The notes under the pieces are model-generated. The model was not told where the DNA came from. It searched no databases and saw only the letters and a list, made by a program, of their open reading frames with translations. Shown here piece after piece: positions 23,259 through 34,620 of a DNA stretch of 64,000 nucleotides. The DNA comes from Straminergon stramineum (lineage: Eukaryota > Streptophyta > Bryopsida > Hypnales > Calliergonaceae). Positions within the stretch are counted from its first letter, which is position 1, and each line of letters begins with the position of its first letter. The translations under genes were made by a program, and so were the position numbers. The DNA lies in assembly GCA_963920665.1 (NCBI GenBank), contig OY987265.1:26293001-26357000 (forward strand). Reading direction: 5' to 3'.

Positions 23259-23870
23259 TTTATCCCATATTCGCATGATTGATTGACATTAATTTTCTTC
23301 TTCTTTCCAAAAAAGACTGATTGGTATGATTTTGGCAGGTACACTGACTCTGCCACATTTTCTGTTCACATTGACAATACTACTCCACTGACATGTGTAG
23401 ATTTTGGAAGACTTTTCCAGACCCAAATCTACTAAATTAAACATGCAACAGAACTGTACAATGGGTGTCAAAATGACGTCATTGTTAGGAACTATCAATA
23501 GGGAAATGAAAAGAAAAAACTTCACTCTTGAATTACAATTTTGACATTAATCCCTAAACGTGAAATTAGGTTGCCTTAACAATTAGGTTACCTTATCCCA
23601 AAGAAAGTTACTTTAGAAGCCATCAAAATCAACAAAAAGTGTTTTTTTTGTATATTTCCATTTGTACACATGAAGTTTTAGTAGTCCCAATTACAACAAT
23701 ATGTAATTCAAAAGTTATTGATCTTGTAGAATAATAGTAAATATTTATATAGTATCAAATGTTGAGAAATTAGAGTGGAGCAACTTAATTTCACTACTTA
23801 GTATAGATTCATCTCCACAATTGATGATTTTAGAAAAATCTTTATAAAATACTACTTGGAAGCATATTTT
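23259..23870. other. AT-rich spacer
   Basis: No gene or structured element is recognised in this AT-rich stretch between the MITE copy and the 674-bp direct duplication. Confidence 0.3.
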
Positions 23871-25715
23871 GGAATTGATATACAAATTAAATTTGTAGAT
23901 TTTGATTTTTAGATTCCATCTGTACGGTTAGATTCACTAGTGCTATCCCCTATCTTTTCTTTTCTTTTTTTAAATTTTGAAAGAGAAATTCCAAAATTCC
24001 TTTAAAATTCAAATGCAAGCAAAATATTATCCTTTTTTGAGTAAAATTTGTTGGAATGGACTTCAAATGAGTTTTTCTTTGTCAAATGGTGATTTTTAAA
24101 AATTTTCGTATTCTTCAAATCTATGACTTCATTTTGGCAAATCTAGTTTTGAACTAAAGTGAATGCAATTTGACCACTTGACATACTTGCACATTTGTAA
24201 TTTTAGAAAAATATGTATTCTAGTAATACCAAATCCAACCCTTAAATAGGACAACAACTTGATAACGTATCTCCACAAATTAGAATAACTTTCATCCAAG
24301 TAGTAAGGAGGATGAAACTTGAGTTTCAATCTATTCATTGTCTAGAAAATGGACGTCGAAGCGCTTGGGGGTTAACCCCTAAATGCCCAAGGACTTTTTT
24401 GGAATTCTTGAAATTTGCTCTAAATTGAACCAAAAAACCAACACTTTGATAAATTATGTAAAAAGAATTTAATTTTAATCATACAAATTCAAACTAGATA
24501 TGTTAGAGATAATATGGGAAAAAACCCCACAAAAAATCACTTAAGGAATTGATATACAAATAAAAGTTGTAGATTTTGATTTATAGATTCCATCTATACA
24601 ATTATATTCACAAGTACTATCACCAATCTTTTTTCTTTTTCAGTTTTGAAAGAAAAATTCCAAAATTCCTTCAAAATTTGAATGCAAGAAAAATATTATC
24701 CTTTTTTGAGTAAAATTTGTTGGAATGGATTTCAAATGAGGTTTTCTTCAAATGGTGATTTTTTGAAATTTTTGTGTTCTTCAAATCTATGACCTCATTT
24801 TGGTAAATCTAGTTTTGAACTAAAGTCAATGTAGCTTGACCACTTGAAATACTTGCACATTTGTAAATTTTAGAAAAATATGTAAGGTAAAAATTCCCAT
24901 TGTGGTCAAAATTAGGAGTTTGTATACATGCCATTGTTGAAATTTTTTCATTTTTTTCCCACATAAAGACAAGTGTGAGAAACAATGAGGGTATTTGAAA
25001 TTATATTTTTTTGACAAAGTATGAATTTGCTATGAATTTTTGAAGTGTTTAGCCCATCATGGCCCAAAAGAGCCTATAGACTACCCCAGAACCAACAAAA
25101 TCTGTATCCATCATGCTCATCTTACATACCTAAAGCAATCATAATAATTTCTAATGTGAAAGGCCTAAAAGAGTCACTTCCTATAATGAAATTACACTAA
25201 AAACTTAGAAGTTCCTAATGCAGTCACTAATCACTCCATTACTATTAGGTAAGACATTGATTGTGGTCCAAATCTCATTTAGTAATAAAATCCATAATGG
25301 GGTCTGAAAAAACCCATAATGGGGTCATTCCATAGGTGTCCACTATGGGTCATTTGACCACAATGGGTTGTTTTACCTTATTCTAGTAACACCAAATCCA
25401 ACCTTTAGATAGGACAACAACTTGATAACATATCTCTACAAATTAGAATAACTTTCATCTAAGCAGTAAGGAGGATGAAACTTGAGTTTCAATTTGTTCA
25501 TCGTGTAGAAAATGGACGTCGGAGTGCTTAGGGGTTAACCCCTAAATACCCAAGGACTTTTTAACCTTCTTGAAATTTGCTTTAAATTGAATAAAAAACC
25601 AACATTTTGATAAATTATGTAAAAAAAATTGGATTGTAATTGTACAAATTTAAACTAGACATGTTAGAGATCACATGGGAAAAGAAAACACAATAAATTA
25701 CTTATGGATTGAAAG
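23871..25715. repeat. Direct duplication of a 674-bp unit, second copy interrupted
   Basis: Copy A runs from 23871 to 24544 and copy B starts at 24545, both with GGAATTGATATACAAAT. They share GTAGATTTTGATTT, TTCCATCT, CCAAAATTCCTT, TTGACCACTTG, CATACTTGCACATTTG-like words, AATGGACGTCG and GGGGTTAACCCCTAAAT. Copy B is interrupted at 24885-25378 by a MITE. Without that insert its length matches copy A. The duplication is older than the insertion. Confidence 0.85.
24885..25378. mobile_element. MITE of 494 bp with TA target duplication
   Basis: The element starts AGGTAAAA, three bases, then CCCATTGTGGTCAAA. Its right end is the inverse, differing only in those three bases after AGGTAAAA and its complement. 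It is bounded by TA at 24883-24884 and TA at 25379-25380. The duplicate locus at 24214-24217 still reads ATGTATTC with a single TA, which is the empty site. TA duplication and terminal inverted repeats place it with Tc1/mariner-type non-autonomous elements. It has no coding capacity. Confidence 0.87.
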
Positions 25716-27930
25716 TTTATGAATGCTTGATCATCAGGGTGTTAAAACCATGAAAGTGATTTGAAGTCTTTCAATCTTCTTTCCAAGAGCCCTTAATACT
25801 TGAATATCAAGATATACTTGCACAAAATCTACGATAGAAAAATTGTGATCATTCATTTTCGTAATCAGATTTTTGATTATAAAACTAGACTTCATAAAGA
25901 ATTTTTTCTAAGAATATAAACTACTAAAATTTTTAATTGAATAACGTTTTATTTGACTTTGAAGTATTGATAGCACCAAAATTTGGTGCCTGAGGCATTG
26001 AGGGTTTGGATATCAAAAGCATGGTTTGTAATGAAAGTTGCAAAATACAGAGTACCTACTACTAACTACAATAAGGTAGGAGGTCCATAAAAGCACCTAT
26101 TTAAGAGTTGAAGATTAATTTGGGGAATTTACACTTGTAACTTTTTTCGATAAAATTTCCTAGAAAGACATAGAATTGACATGTAATCCATGTTGTTTCA
26201 TATTACTTGGAGCTTGGAGCTTAGTTATGGATTTTTGAAGTTGAAACATAATGATCACTAGAATTTTCCACTTCTTCAAAAGTACAAAGTTTGTACATTA
26301 TTGGTGCAATGAGAAAGCAAAATGTACCTCAATGTTAGAGGATTATTTTAGAGCTTGAACACTTTATAAACCTCCTAGCTTAGCCTCATCATATCTAAGA
26401 AATGGTGCATCAAACAATAGTGGTTACCAAAGATTCATGACATTGTGAGTTGAGCAATTCCTTTTATAAGCATTCCTTCCCACATATGTCAATTCCAAGT
26501 CTTGTTACAAATTGAATACATAAGTTAACACTAGATGGACAAACTAAGGGAATCAACCTAATTCTAACCACTTAAGCAAATACAAATACTTGCAAGGGAG
26601 GTTGCAATAGTGGAGAAATTTTCCCATGAGCAAAAATAGAGTTCATAAGGTTTCCATAATTTTTCAGATTTTTTTTCTCAAAAAGTAATTACTACAAATT
26701 TTTAAGCTAAAGATTATGTTCTACCCATATTGGTTATGTTGACCTTCTTATTTTCAACCAAAGGCTGGTTGCAAAATCCAACAAGGGTTGGTTCCCATTT
26801 TGAGAGTCTTGTAACCAATCATAATGCACTATAACTGCCCGGGAATTGTGCCAACATTAATCATTACCAGTCACCTCCTTATTGAAATTACTCCACCCTA
26901 TGTTGCCAAACTAGGATTAGTAATGGGTCGGTTCTTTTAGTTACCATAGAAACCATTTTTTTTGGATATTGTATGAATTATTTGCTTAAAAAACCCCAAG
27001 AACACTCATTGGAGGTCAAATTGTTGTACTAGACCTTGACTTTTCACACAAAATTCCAAAGATAAACATCTACATTTCGATCTTACATAGAAGAATTCTC
27101 TCATCCAAGGCAACCTTCTAGGGTTAAAGAATTTATCATTTCTTAAAATGTTGTACTGATTGTAACTAGGCAAAGATTAGAAATAAAAATGCATTGCAAG
27201 GATTCACTCATTTCATGAGCTATACGATACTAGGAACCATTAGAGACTGCAAGCGCAGTAAGCACGACTTGGCTAAATGTCTACGACCACAGATAAGTGA
27301 TGTTGTCTTCCATCACATAGTAGTATAAACCCTTTCACTTTGAAATTGCATAAGAAATTCATAAAAAATAATGAAAAATTTATCTCGAAAGATTTAGGTT
27401 GGGTATCCAAAGTTCTCTCGACAGCTCAATGCAGCTCCTATATATCACACTCCTACCTATGAAAAATTGCTTAAAGTGATGCAAATAGCATCCTCGACCT
27501 TCATCATCTCATGTTCACCATCACAACTGCCAAAACATTCTCAAATTCACTGAGCTACTAATCTGAACATCAACAGTCCCCAATAGAGTCAAACCGTTGC
27601 ATACGGTAGAGAATATGCAAATCTAACAATTCGATTATCTCTTTCAAATAAAAGAGAATCAAACTCCATTAAGTAACCAACAGGCATCAGTCAAATTCAA
27701 GATTCTGAGTAAATAAGCTAGAACCAAACAGACCACCAATGCGATCCCCAAGCTTTGGGTAGAAAATTTGGACCAAAATTGGGTGGGGCACCATCTGCGG
27801 AGCGCAGTAAGAACACCGACAGCAATCCTGCCCTCCACTACATTATACTACAACGAAACTCATTCGTTTCCCTAGCAATAAATCAGTAGCTCGCTGTGGA
27901 GCTGTGTATTGTACAAGGGACCAGGTTAAC
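25716..27930. other. AT-rich spacer downstream of YIF1
   Basis: No gene is supported; frames are short and AT-biased. The last 150 bases are GC-richer and should include the 3' UTR of the minus-strand YIF1 gene, which ends at 27931. No terminator or RNA gene is recognised. Confidence 0.4.
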
Positions 27931-29284
27931 CTAAACTCCTAACCAGTAAAACAAGGGGAACTGGGCCACACCCATGAGAAGCAGAAGATAGTGATGACGA
28001 GTTGAATCTCTGTCATACCTCCTTGCTTCCGCAAACAACAGACGCTTCATCGTCTTCACCAAGAAGTTCGCCATGCAGAGACTGGTATAAGCCCATGTGA
28101 TGTAGTAGGCATACGTCGATAATAAGTGCGCAAACACAGTCAGAGAAACGCCAATGAAAGCATAACCTCCATATGCTACCACATCTAATGTTGGAGCATC
28201 TCCGCTCCCTAGAGTGAAGAGTGATGCCTTCAATATCACCGTTTCTATTGCCCATCCAATCGTTGCTTTCGTAACTAAGCTACTAATCACGTCTGGTTTG
28301 AACCTGTAGCATCATAAGCAAAAGGTGATAACCATGAATATCATAAAAGTAAAAAACTAATTCTTACATGCACAGCTAAACCCTGGAAATCTGGACTACT
28401 GTGCAGGTGCAATCCAAAGAGATGGCAAAGACATGAGCAGCTCTAGCTGTCATCCTCATGATTGAGACGAAAGGACACAAGGAAAAGAGGAGAAATTACA
28501 TACTTGCCCGCCTGCCCTTGCGTAAAACCACAGAGCACGATGTACGTTGCAAAAGCCATGAGAGGAAGATAGAGGTCCGGAGCATTGATGTCATGCCGAG
28601 GAGGTTTGTATTTCAACCCCCCTGCTACTTGCTCTGCTATTCTTGTCCAATGGCCCTGCAAAGGAACAATATCACAAACCAGCGTCAGCTAAGCTCGGGT
28701 TTGCTTGAGAATTGAGCAATTTGAAATCTCAGTTTGAAATATTGAGTGCAAATGTAGGTTAAATGGTCGCGGGTCTCGAGGACAGTCAATACTCTGCGCC
28801 CCGTTTCAAATACACTTCTCGAAAGCTTCAAATTCCAGATAATTGCAACGAAACTTCGCATGCAGAGGGACATACCTTGTGAAGAAAGGGGCAGAGCACC
28901 ACTTTGAGCTTGTTCTTTACATATTGATCCGTCACTTGGAAATAGTATTGAATGTCATGAGTTGCAAAATATCGACTGACCTGTAAAACACAACGCAAAA
29001 AAGCAATGACGACCTTAACTCTGCCACCAGATTAAACATATTATGCTAACAAGAACCCGGGGTGAACAAACAGCAGGAATGATGAAAACTCAAGTCAAAC
29101 TTACGTTGCTCTGCACGTAGTCTCTGCTGTTCCCCAGGTAAGTGCCCAGCAAGCCCGAGCTTGCACCATAAAAGACGTCATTCAAGGGATTGTTTGGCCC
29201 GACTGGAGCCTGTCTTTGCATCTCCGGCGGCATCCCTTGTTGCGCACCATACTGTTCAAAGCCTGGTCCCGGTTGCCAGGCCAT
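27931..29284 (-). CDS. YIF1: YIF1-family ER-Golgi membrane protein
   Basis: Four minus-strand exons (29284-29105, 28980-28876, 28655-28504, 28303-27931) join in frame to 269 aa, close to the usual plant YIF1 length. The Gly/Pro/Gln-rich cytosolic N-terminus is followed by the family signatures [38 protein letters not shown] and GHWTRI, then by [14 protein letters not shown] at the first membrane segment. Four to five hydrophobic segments follow, including [14 protein letters not shown], and the conserved [18 protein letters not shown] and HHYLLLLMG near the end. YIF1 partners YIP1/Yip-family proteins in COPII vesicles and works in ER-to-Golgi traffic. All introns are GT-AG. ATG 29284 starts the conserved MAWQPG-type N-terminus. 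The promoter, 620-700 bases upstream, holds an ER-stress element (separate entry). Confidence 0.95.
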
Positions 29285-29908
29285 AGATTATACTTGCACC
29301 TCACCAGCGAGCAAACAAACAAACCCTGCAAAACCTAAAAGAAAACTCTGAACAAACTTTCTTAAAAATCCACAACAAGAGAACGAGCGGCAAAACCATA
29401 CCTGTCAAAAACCTAAAAACAGCGCAACACCAACTGAGGCTACAACTCACCCAACCAACTTAAAATCTAGAACGCAGTTCAAAATTTTATTAGAAAACAG
29501 AGAGCCATTAGGTCTTCCTAAACCCCAAATGTAAGTTTACGACAGCGATCTTTCACCAAAAATTCTCCAAAACCCACCAAAAGAAACATCCTCTCCTTCC
29601 TACTGAATGCAAGAATTTCAAAATGCCGAAACCACTCCGTACCCAACAAAATTCATATCAATTAAAATGCACAGAGAAAATCCAGCCAACTATACCTTCA
29701 AACACGATGCAGCACTGAAACCCTAGAAACAGAAGCAGGTCCGTCCGTCGCTCGAGTTTCCCAACCACGACTTGATCTAATCATGCAAAATTATGCACAG
29801 TCAATGGACTCCGTCGCAAAGAAAGCCAACTTAACTTTCAAACTCTGACCAAAGTTTCCATTCTGAACATGCGAGTGGAAGTGAAACCTCGAAAGAGACG
29901 CCGAAACA
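29285..29908. other. YIF1 leader and proximal promoter
   Basis: This is non-coding sequence upstream of the YIF1 start on the minus strand. The minus strand carries possible donor and acceptor sites near 29400 and 29690, so a 5' UTR intron is possible. No other gene is seen. Confidence 0.35.
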
Positions 29909-29988
29909 ATGACGTGGCGTCATACGACGACGCGTGGCGTCTTCTAATTGGCCTGATTCGACATCAATGACGTCAGGGAAATGAGTCA
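29909..29988 (-). promoter_or_regulatory. ER-stress element and bZIP-site cluster upstream of YIF1
   Basis: On the minus strand 29951-29933 reads CCAAT, nine bases, CCACG: the exact ER stress response element (ERSE) bound by NF-Y with ATF6-type or plant bZIP28 factors. Beside it are ATGACGTGGCGTCAT at 29909-29923 (two TGACG half-sites around an ACGT core), the palindrome TGACGTCA at 29968-29975, and TGAGTCA at 29982-29988. The cluster lies about 630-700 bases upstream of the YIF1 ATG and the ERSE points in the gene's direction. Use in vivo is inferred. Confidence 0.65.
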
Positions 29989-30517
29989 GCGAGCTGTGAA
30001 CACATTCTAAGGGGAAAACACCCAGAACCGTCAAAATAAGCAAAATTCAGAATGGTTGGAGGCACCATAGTGCTAGGGACTGAAAATTCTATATTTTTTA
30101 GGAAAAAAAATTAGAATTTTTGGATAAGACATGCAATTTCTATGAATTTTCAAAGTGAAAGCTCCCTAGGCCTTTAAAACAGTTGTTACATGGCTTGGTC
30201 ATGAAATTGAAATCCAAAGAATCAATACTCAACCAATAGCACTTATGTAAGGAAATGGTTTAATGGCACTTTTTGGGTATACTTTCAATAGAAGTCTATT
30301 CATTAGGAATGGATACATGGGTGGTTTGGGGTGTTTTCACTTTAAAACTAGTTGCAAAATTGTTTGGAAAATTGTTTTTTCAAAAGTTATTTTGCATGGA
30401 AAAATTATTATTTTGAAAAATATTTTATTTACAGAATATTTGGATGTCTTTTTTCTAAAAAACACAAAGATATATCAATTTTGCCCTTCATTTACGAAAG
30501 ATTAGCATCGGGAAAAA
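29989..30517. other. AT-rich spacer
   Basis: No gene is recognised between the YIF1 promoter cluster and the foldback element. Short frames here are AT-driven. Confidence 0.3.
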
Positions 30518-30756
30518 GCCCTCCATTGCATCAGTACTGTTGCAATAGTTGAATAGACCAATATTGAAATTGGATTGTTGCAATATTGCAATAGAATTGC
30601 AATAGTATTGCAACAATAAATTTTTAGTATACCTATTAAAAATGTATTGAAATGTATTGTTGCAATAGTATTTGCAGTATTGTAACAATACAATTTCCAT
30701 ATTAGACCGTTCAACTATTGCAACAATATTGCAATAGTACTCATGCAATGGGGGGG
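30518..30756. mobile_element. Foldback/MITE-like element of about 239 bp
   Basis: The left end (CCCTCCATTGCATCAGTACT) and the complement of the right end (CCCCCCATTGCATGAGTACT) match at 18 of 20 positions. The pairing continues inward through GTTGCAATAGTTGAA and an AATAT.GAAATTG block. The whole sequence could form one long stem. TTGCAATA or its complement recurs about ten times within it. A target duplication is not clear, so the superfamily is open. Confidence 0.65.
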
Positions 30757-31033
30757 TAGATTCCTAATGGGTTATTGTTAGGAGTTGATAACAAATTATT
30801 TATAGAAGGTCATGTAATTTTGCCCTTCATAGTAATGATAGACTTCACAATCTACTTCTAGAAATTTCTTTTTTGACAATTTTCTATTACACTTTGTTAA
30901 ACTATATCAAAACTTGTTTAGTTTAACACATTTTGAAGTGGTCTATTAATAGACTCTTAGGGCACTCATCCTAGAAGTTTCACCCTAGAAGTGTTTGATT
31001 TGAATGCACTTCTCTTCATCTTGGAGCTCTTTA

Positions 31034-31996
31034 ACCCCTCACCATTGAAGGTCTAAATAGGTCCAAAAACAGCATTCCTTTTGAAGAGTTATAGATATAA
31101 ATTTAACTTAGTTATAGAGATCTCAACTATACGATCTTGTAGTTCACTTGTTGTAGATGGGGTGCATCAAATTTGGTGTCATTTGACTGCATAGATTGCA
31201 AGATTATAATGTTTTTAGTGTTGAAAAAGGATGCTGAAATTTTCCCAAAAACACATTTCAAGGCGAAATTTGATTTCTAAATCTACTCAAATGAAGAAAC
31301 TTGAAACTATAAAATGATTCAAAATCAACATACAAACACATTGATGAAAAAAAATTTCATTGAATTGACTCATTGTGTTTACAATATGGCTTTGAAATGT
31401 CCAAAAAATAGCAAGAAAAGTTGCAAAAAACACATGAAAAACTGAGCCTCTTTCTACTAAAATGCAACTCAGTCGCTCATAACTTCTTGGATTGATATGA
31501 AATTTTAGCCAAACAAACTAGACTAGTATGCGCAACTTTTCCAAAAAAAATATTGAAAACAAACATTGTATGAAGAAGAAACAAGTTGCCGAAGTTCACT
31601 GTAGTCCAAAAATGTCGGGATTTTGAACGTCAAATTGCTCTCAGACATTCAAAACAACCTCAATTGACATGAAAATTTTACCACAATAACTAGACTTCAA
31701 GGGGAACATAATCCAACAAACTTTATTGAAAACAAACTTTGGATGAAGGAGATACAAGCCCCCGAAGTTGCAACCATCAAATGGAGTTTGGAGAACTAAA
31801 ATTGAACCTGTGAACTTTGATTGGCTTCCAAAAATTCAGAAAATCTTGTATTGACCTGAAAATTTTACCACACAAACTAGAAGAGAGAGCGCAAATTCTC
31901 CAACAAGTTTTATTGAATTCGGACATTAGATGCAAAAGTTACAATACTTTGAATTTTTCTTCAGGGCACTTTTCGTCCCCTTCAGTGGTGAGGGGT
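31034..31996. mobile_element. 963-bp terminal-inverted-repeat element
   Basis: The element begins ACCCCTCACCATTGAAGG and ends with the inverse, CCTTCAGTGGTGAGGGGT, with a single mismatch in 18 bases. TA flanks it at 31032-31033 and 31997-31998. It has no open frame of note. Inside, three units of about 140-180 bp repeat (near 31450-31600, 31625-31780, 31810-31960), sharing words such as GACATGAAAATTTTACCACA.AAACTAGA and AACAAACTTT. It is probably a non-autonomous Tc1/mariner-type element. Confidence 0.7.
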
Positions 31997-31998
31997 TA

Positions 31999-32565
31999 AT
32001 TTGGCCAATTTACTTCTTGTCATCTATGACCTACCAAATTCTAATTACACTAGTATATAGGTGTGTGACTTTATTAGAATCCTCATTTATTTTAATTTTT
32101 TGGTATGCATCATTAGTTAGTACTAATATGTTGTAATACATAGCAACTAAAGTAACTTTCTACTAGTGGAGATTTTTTTTCCATCTAGCCAAATAATCAA
32201 GTGTAGCTTAGAATATAGATATTCTTAGGAACTAAGTTGTTCTGCATATGCCCTCTATCATCTTGGATAACTTCTCCTGACTATATTGGACTTTGTAGAA
32301 GTCAAATCTTCTTTCAATGTTAGGTTTATATATCTAGTATCTCAGGTTTTCCTATAATATTTTATTTGGCAACTTTAAACCTTCAAGTGACTCTTTTAAA
32401 TTAGATATGTAGCTTCTTGAAGTCTTTTAGTAATCCCTATGATTTCTTAGTGCTTCTTAGAGGCTCTTAGTTTCTTTGAAGAAACTTCAAGAAATAGTGA
32501 TAGTATATGTAGAAAGCAAGATGAAGTAAACTCTAATCTTGCCAACAAAAGTCTTGAAATGTTGT
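31999..32565. other. AT-rich spacer left of the CACTA element
   Basis: No gene is recognised. A run of related TTCTTAG words occurs at 32430-32480. The CACTA target site TGT is at 32563-32565. Confidence 0.3.
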
Positions 32566-32849
32566 CACTACAAGAAAACCAGTGTTTTATGACTATGAAA
32601 ATATGACTAGAGATGATTGGCAACTACTCACAATCATATTTTTGGAACCTAAGACCTTGGAAAAGAATATGACTACAAATATGACAATTAGTCATGTTCT
32701 AGTGTGGTATTTTGAGGACGTATAGTATACGCCCATTGGGAATACCAAAATACTTCATAGGGAACGATAGGGAACATGTTTGGAGAATGTCCAGTCATAT
32801 TTGGTGGTCATATTTTTACACCAATCATATTTGGCAATCATATCTTTAT

Positions 32850-33120
32850 GGTTGTGACTTTTTTCTCTTTTAGGGCAACCCAAGGTAAATTTTGGTGGGA
32901 AACATGCTTGGAGAGGTCCTAGTCATATTTTTGCTTCAGTCATATTTCGTAGTCATATTTTGCAGACAATCATATTTTGTAGTCATATCTTTATGGTTGT
33001 GACTTTTTTTTCTTTTCGATTAGCCCAAGGTAAATTTGGGTGGGAAACATGCTTGGAGAGGTCCTAGTCATATTTTTGCTTCAGTCATATTTCGTAGTCA
33101 TATTTTTTTTTTTTGTGTGT
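32850..33120. repeat. Near-identical tandem pair, period 145 bp
   Basis: The segment starting GGTTGTGACTTTTTT at 32850 is repeated at 32995. The copies share AAACATGCTTGGAGAGGTCC, then AGTCATATTTTTGCTTCAG and CATATTTCGTAGTCATATTT, with few differences, so the duplication is recent relative to the element. It doubles the number of subterminal motifs. Confidence 0.75.
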
Positions 33121-33802
33121 GGGCAACCTGAGGAAAAGGTGGACAATCTAAAATGGCCTTCTCATATTTTGGCCATAGAGACATCCCTTGGGGGTGTATA
33201 CATCACTTCTTTTTTTAATTTCTATTAAAAAAAAAGATAATTTTTTGTTGTGTATTTTGTCTATAACAAAATTGGTGTCTAATAAATTTAGGTGCCACAT
33301 GTTCATATTTCAATTCATTCATTTATATTACTTATAGATTTTACAAGTGAATTATAAAAAAATAAATCAATTAATTGTAGGAGACAATAGATGGGTTCAT
33401 ATTCAAATCATCTTATAGGAAGGGATTGGGGAAGGGTCTCCAAATGCATGTGAAACGTATTTTGATGTTAGGGTTCACATACACTTTTGGTGACAGTGGT
33501 AGTCCTTAGAAGTAGTATTCCAAACATAGACTTTGTTATCATTACATACATGGTTTATTCTTTCATATACACATTAGGTCAAGAAAAGATGGTCAATCTT
33601 GCAAGAGAGTGCAATGGCAACGTTGGTGCTTGATGTATCATATGATGAATGCTATTCATTTCATTGACATTTTCCTACAAAGACCAACATGGTTACATGG
33701 TGTATTTCTGTGTGATGTGTTGAAGAGAATTTTATATACAAAATTCAAATTAAAACATGAAAGACAATTTCATTTACAACACTTGTAGTCATGATTGGGG
33801 AA

Positions 33803-33991
33803 TCAATTATAATCTGCATCAAAGTATTGTATGTCATTTGTTTCTATGTCATCACGTCTCAGACGTTGCAATGCAGTTGCAACCACATTGAGCTTTACTT
33901 CCACTGCATCATACATAATGGGTGTCTTTGGTATGAGGTCTTCATGTAAGGTCGTGGCTTCTAGTCCATGAAAATTAGTTGTCTTATCCAA
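33803..33991 (-). other. Minus-strand open frame of unknown origin inside the CACTA element
   Basis: The frame reads mixed-composition protein (for example VVATALQRLRRDDIETNDIQ) in a region less AT-biased than its surroundings and stops at 33803. It abuts the internal CACTA terminus at 33992. I do not recognise a family. It may be the 3' end of a captured gene or of the element's own accessory gene, or it may be chance. Confidence 0.25.
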
Positions 33992-34620
33992 TACTAAAAC
34001 AAAATGGATGTTTTATGACTCTGAAAATATGATTGAGGATGATTGGTGATTACTTGTAGTAATATTTTTGGAGGCCAATACTTTGGAGAGAAATATGACT
34101 GCTAGTTATATTTTGACCTTGTACATCATGGGCTTATAGTATACATTTGTTTGGAACACCAAAATAGTTCATAGGGCTTCATGGGGAACATGTTTGAGGA
34201 ACGCATAGTCATATTTAATAGTCATATTTTGTAGTCAAATTTCTATGATAGTCACATTTTTTTCCTTTAGGGCAGCGTGAAGAAATTTGGATGGGGAATA
34301 TATTAGAAGAGTGTTAAGTCATACTTTTACTTTAATCATATTTGTTAGTCATATTTTTACTTTAGTCATATTTTGCAGTCATATTTTATAGATATATTTC
34401 TTTGGTAGTTATTTTTTTTCCTTTGGAGGAAGTCTAAGGAAAAGGTGGGCAATCTAAGATGACTCTTTTATATTTTGCCCCTAGAGGCCATTCCTGGAAA
34501 TTAAGGCATGACTTTGTTTAATACCTATTAAAATAAATTATTTTCTTTTGTATAATGTGTCTATTAAAGACTTAATGTCCAAATAATTTAGGGTGGCATA
34601 TGTTTATATTTTTATTAATA
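33992..34620. repeat. Second copy of the CACTA left end, nested in direct orientation
   Basis: TACTAAAACAAAATGG at 33992 matches the element terminus (14 of 16 bases to the right-end type) and is followed by GATGTTTTATGACT. The next 600 bases parallel 32590-33310, including the GGAACATGTTTG, AGGAAAAGGTGG.CAATCTAA and TCTATTAAA.. words. It is either a truncated sister insertion or an internal duplication of the left arm. Confidence 0.65.

Noticed and set aside
30488..30748. Minus-strand frames with repeated YYCN and ATIA words
   Set aside because: They are translations of the TTGCAATA-rich foldback sequence.
31034..31998. PIF/Harbinger element with a TTA/TAA target
   Set aside because: The flanking triplets are TTA on one side and TAA on the other, so not a direct duplication; TA fits both sides.
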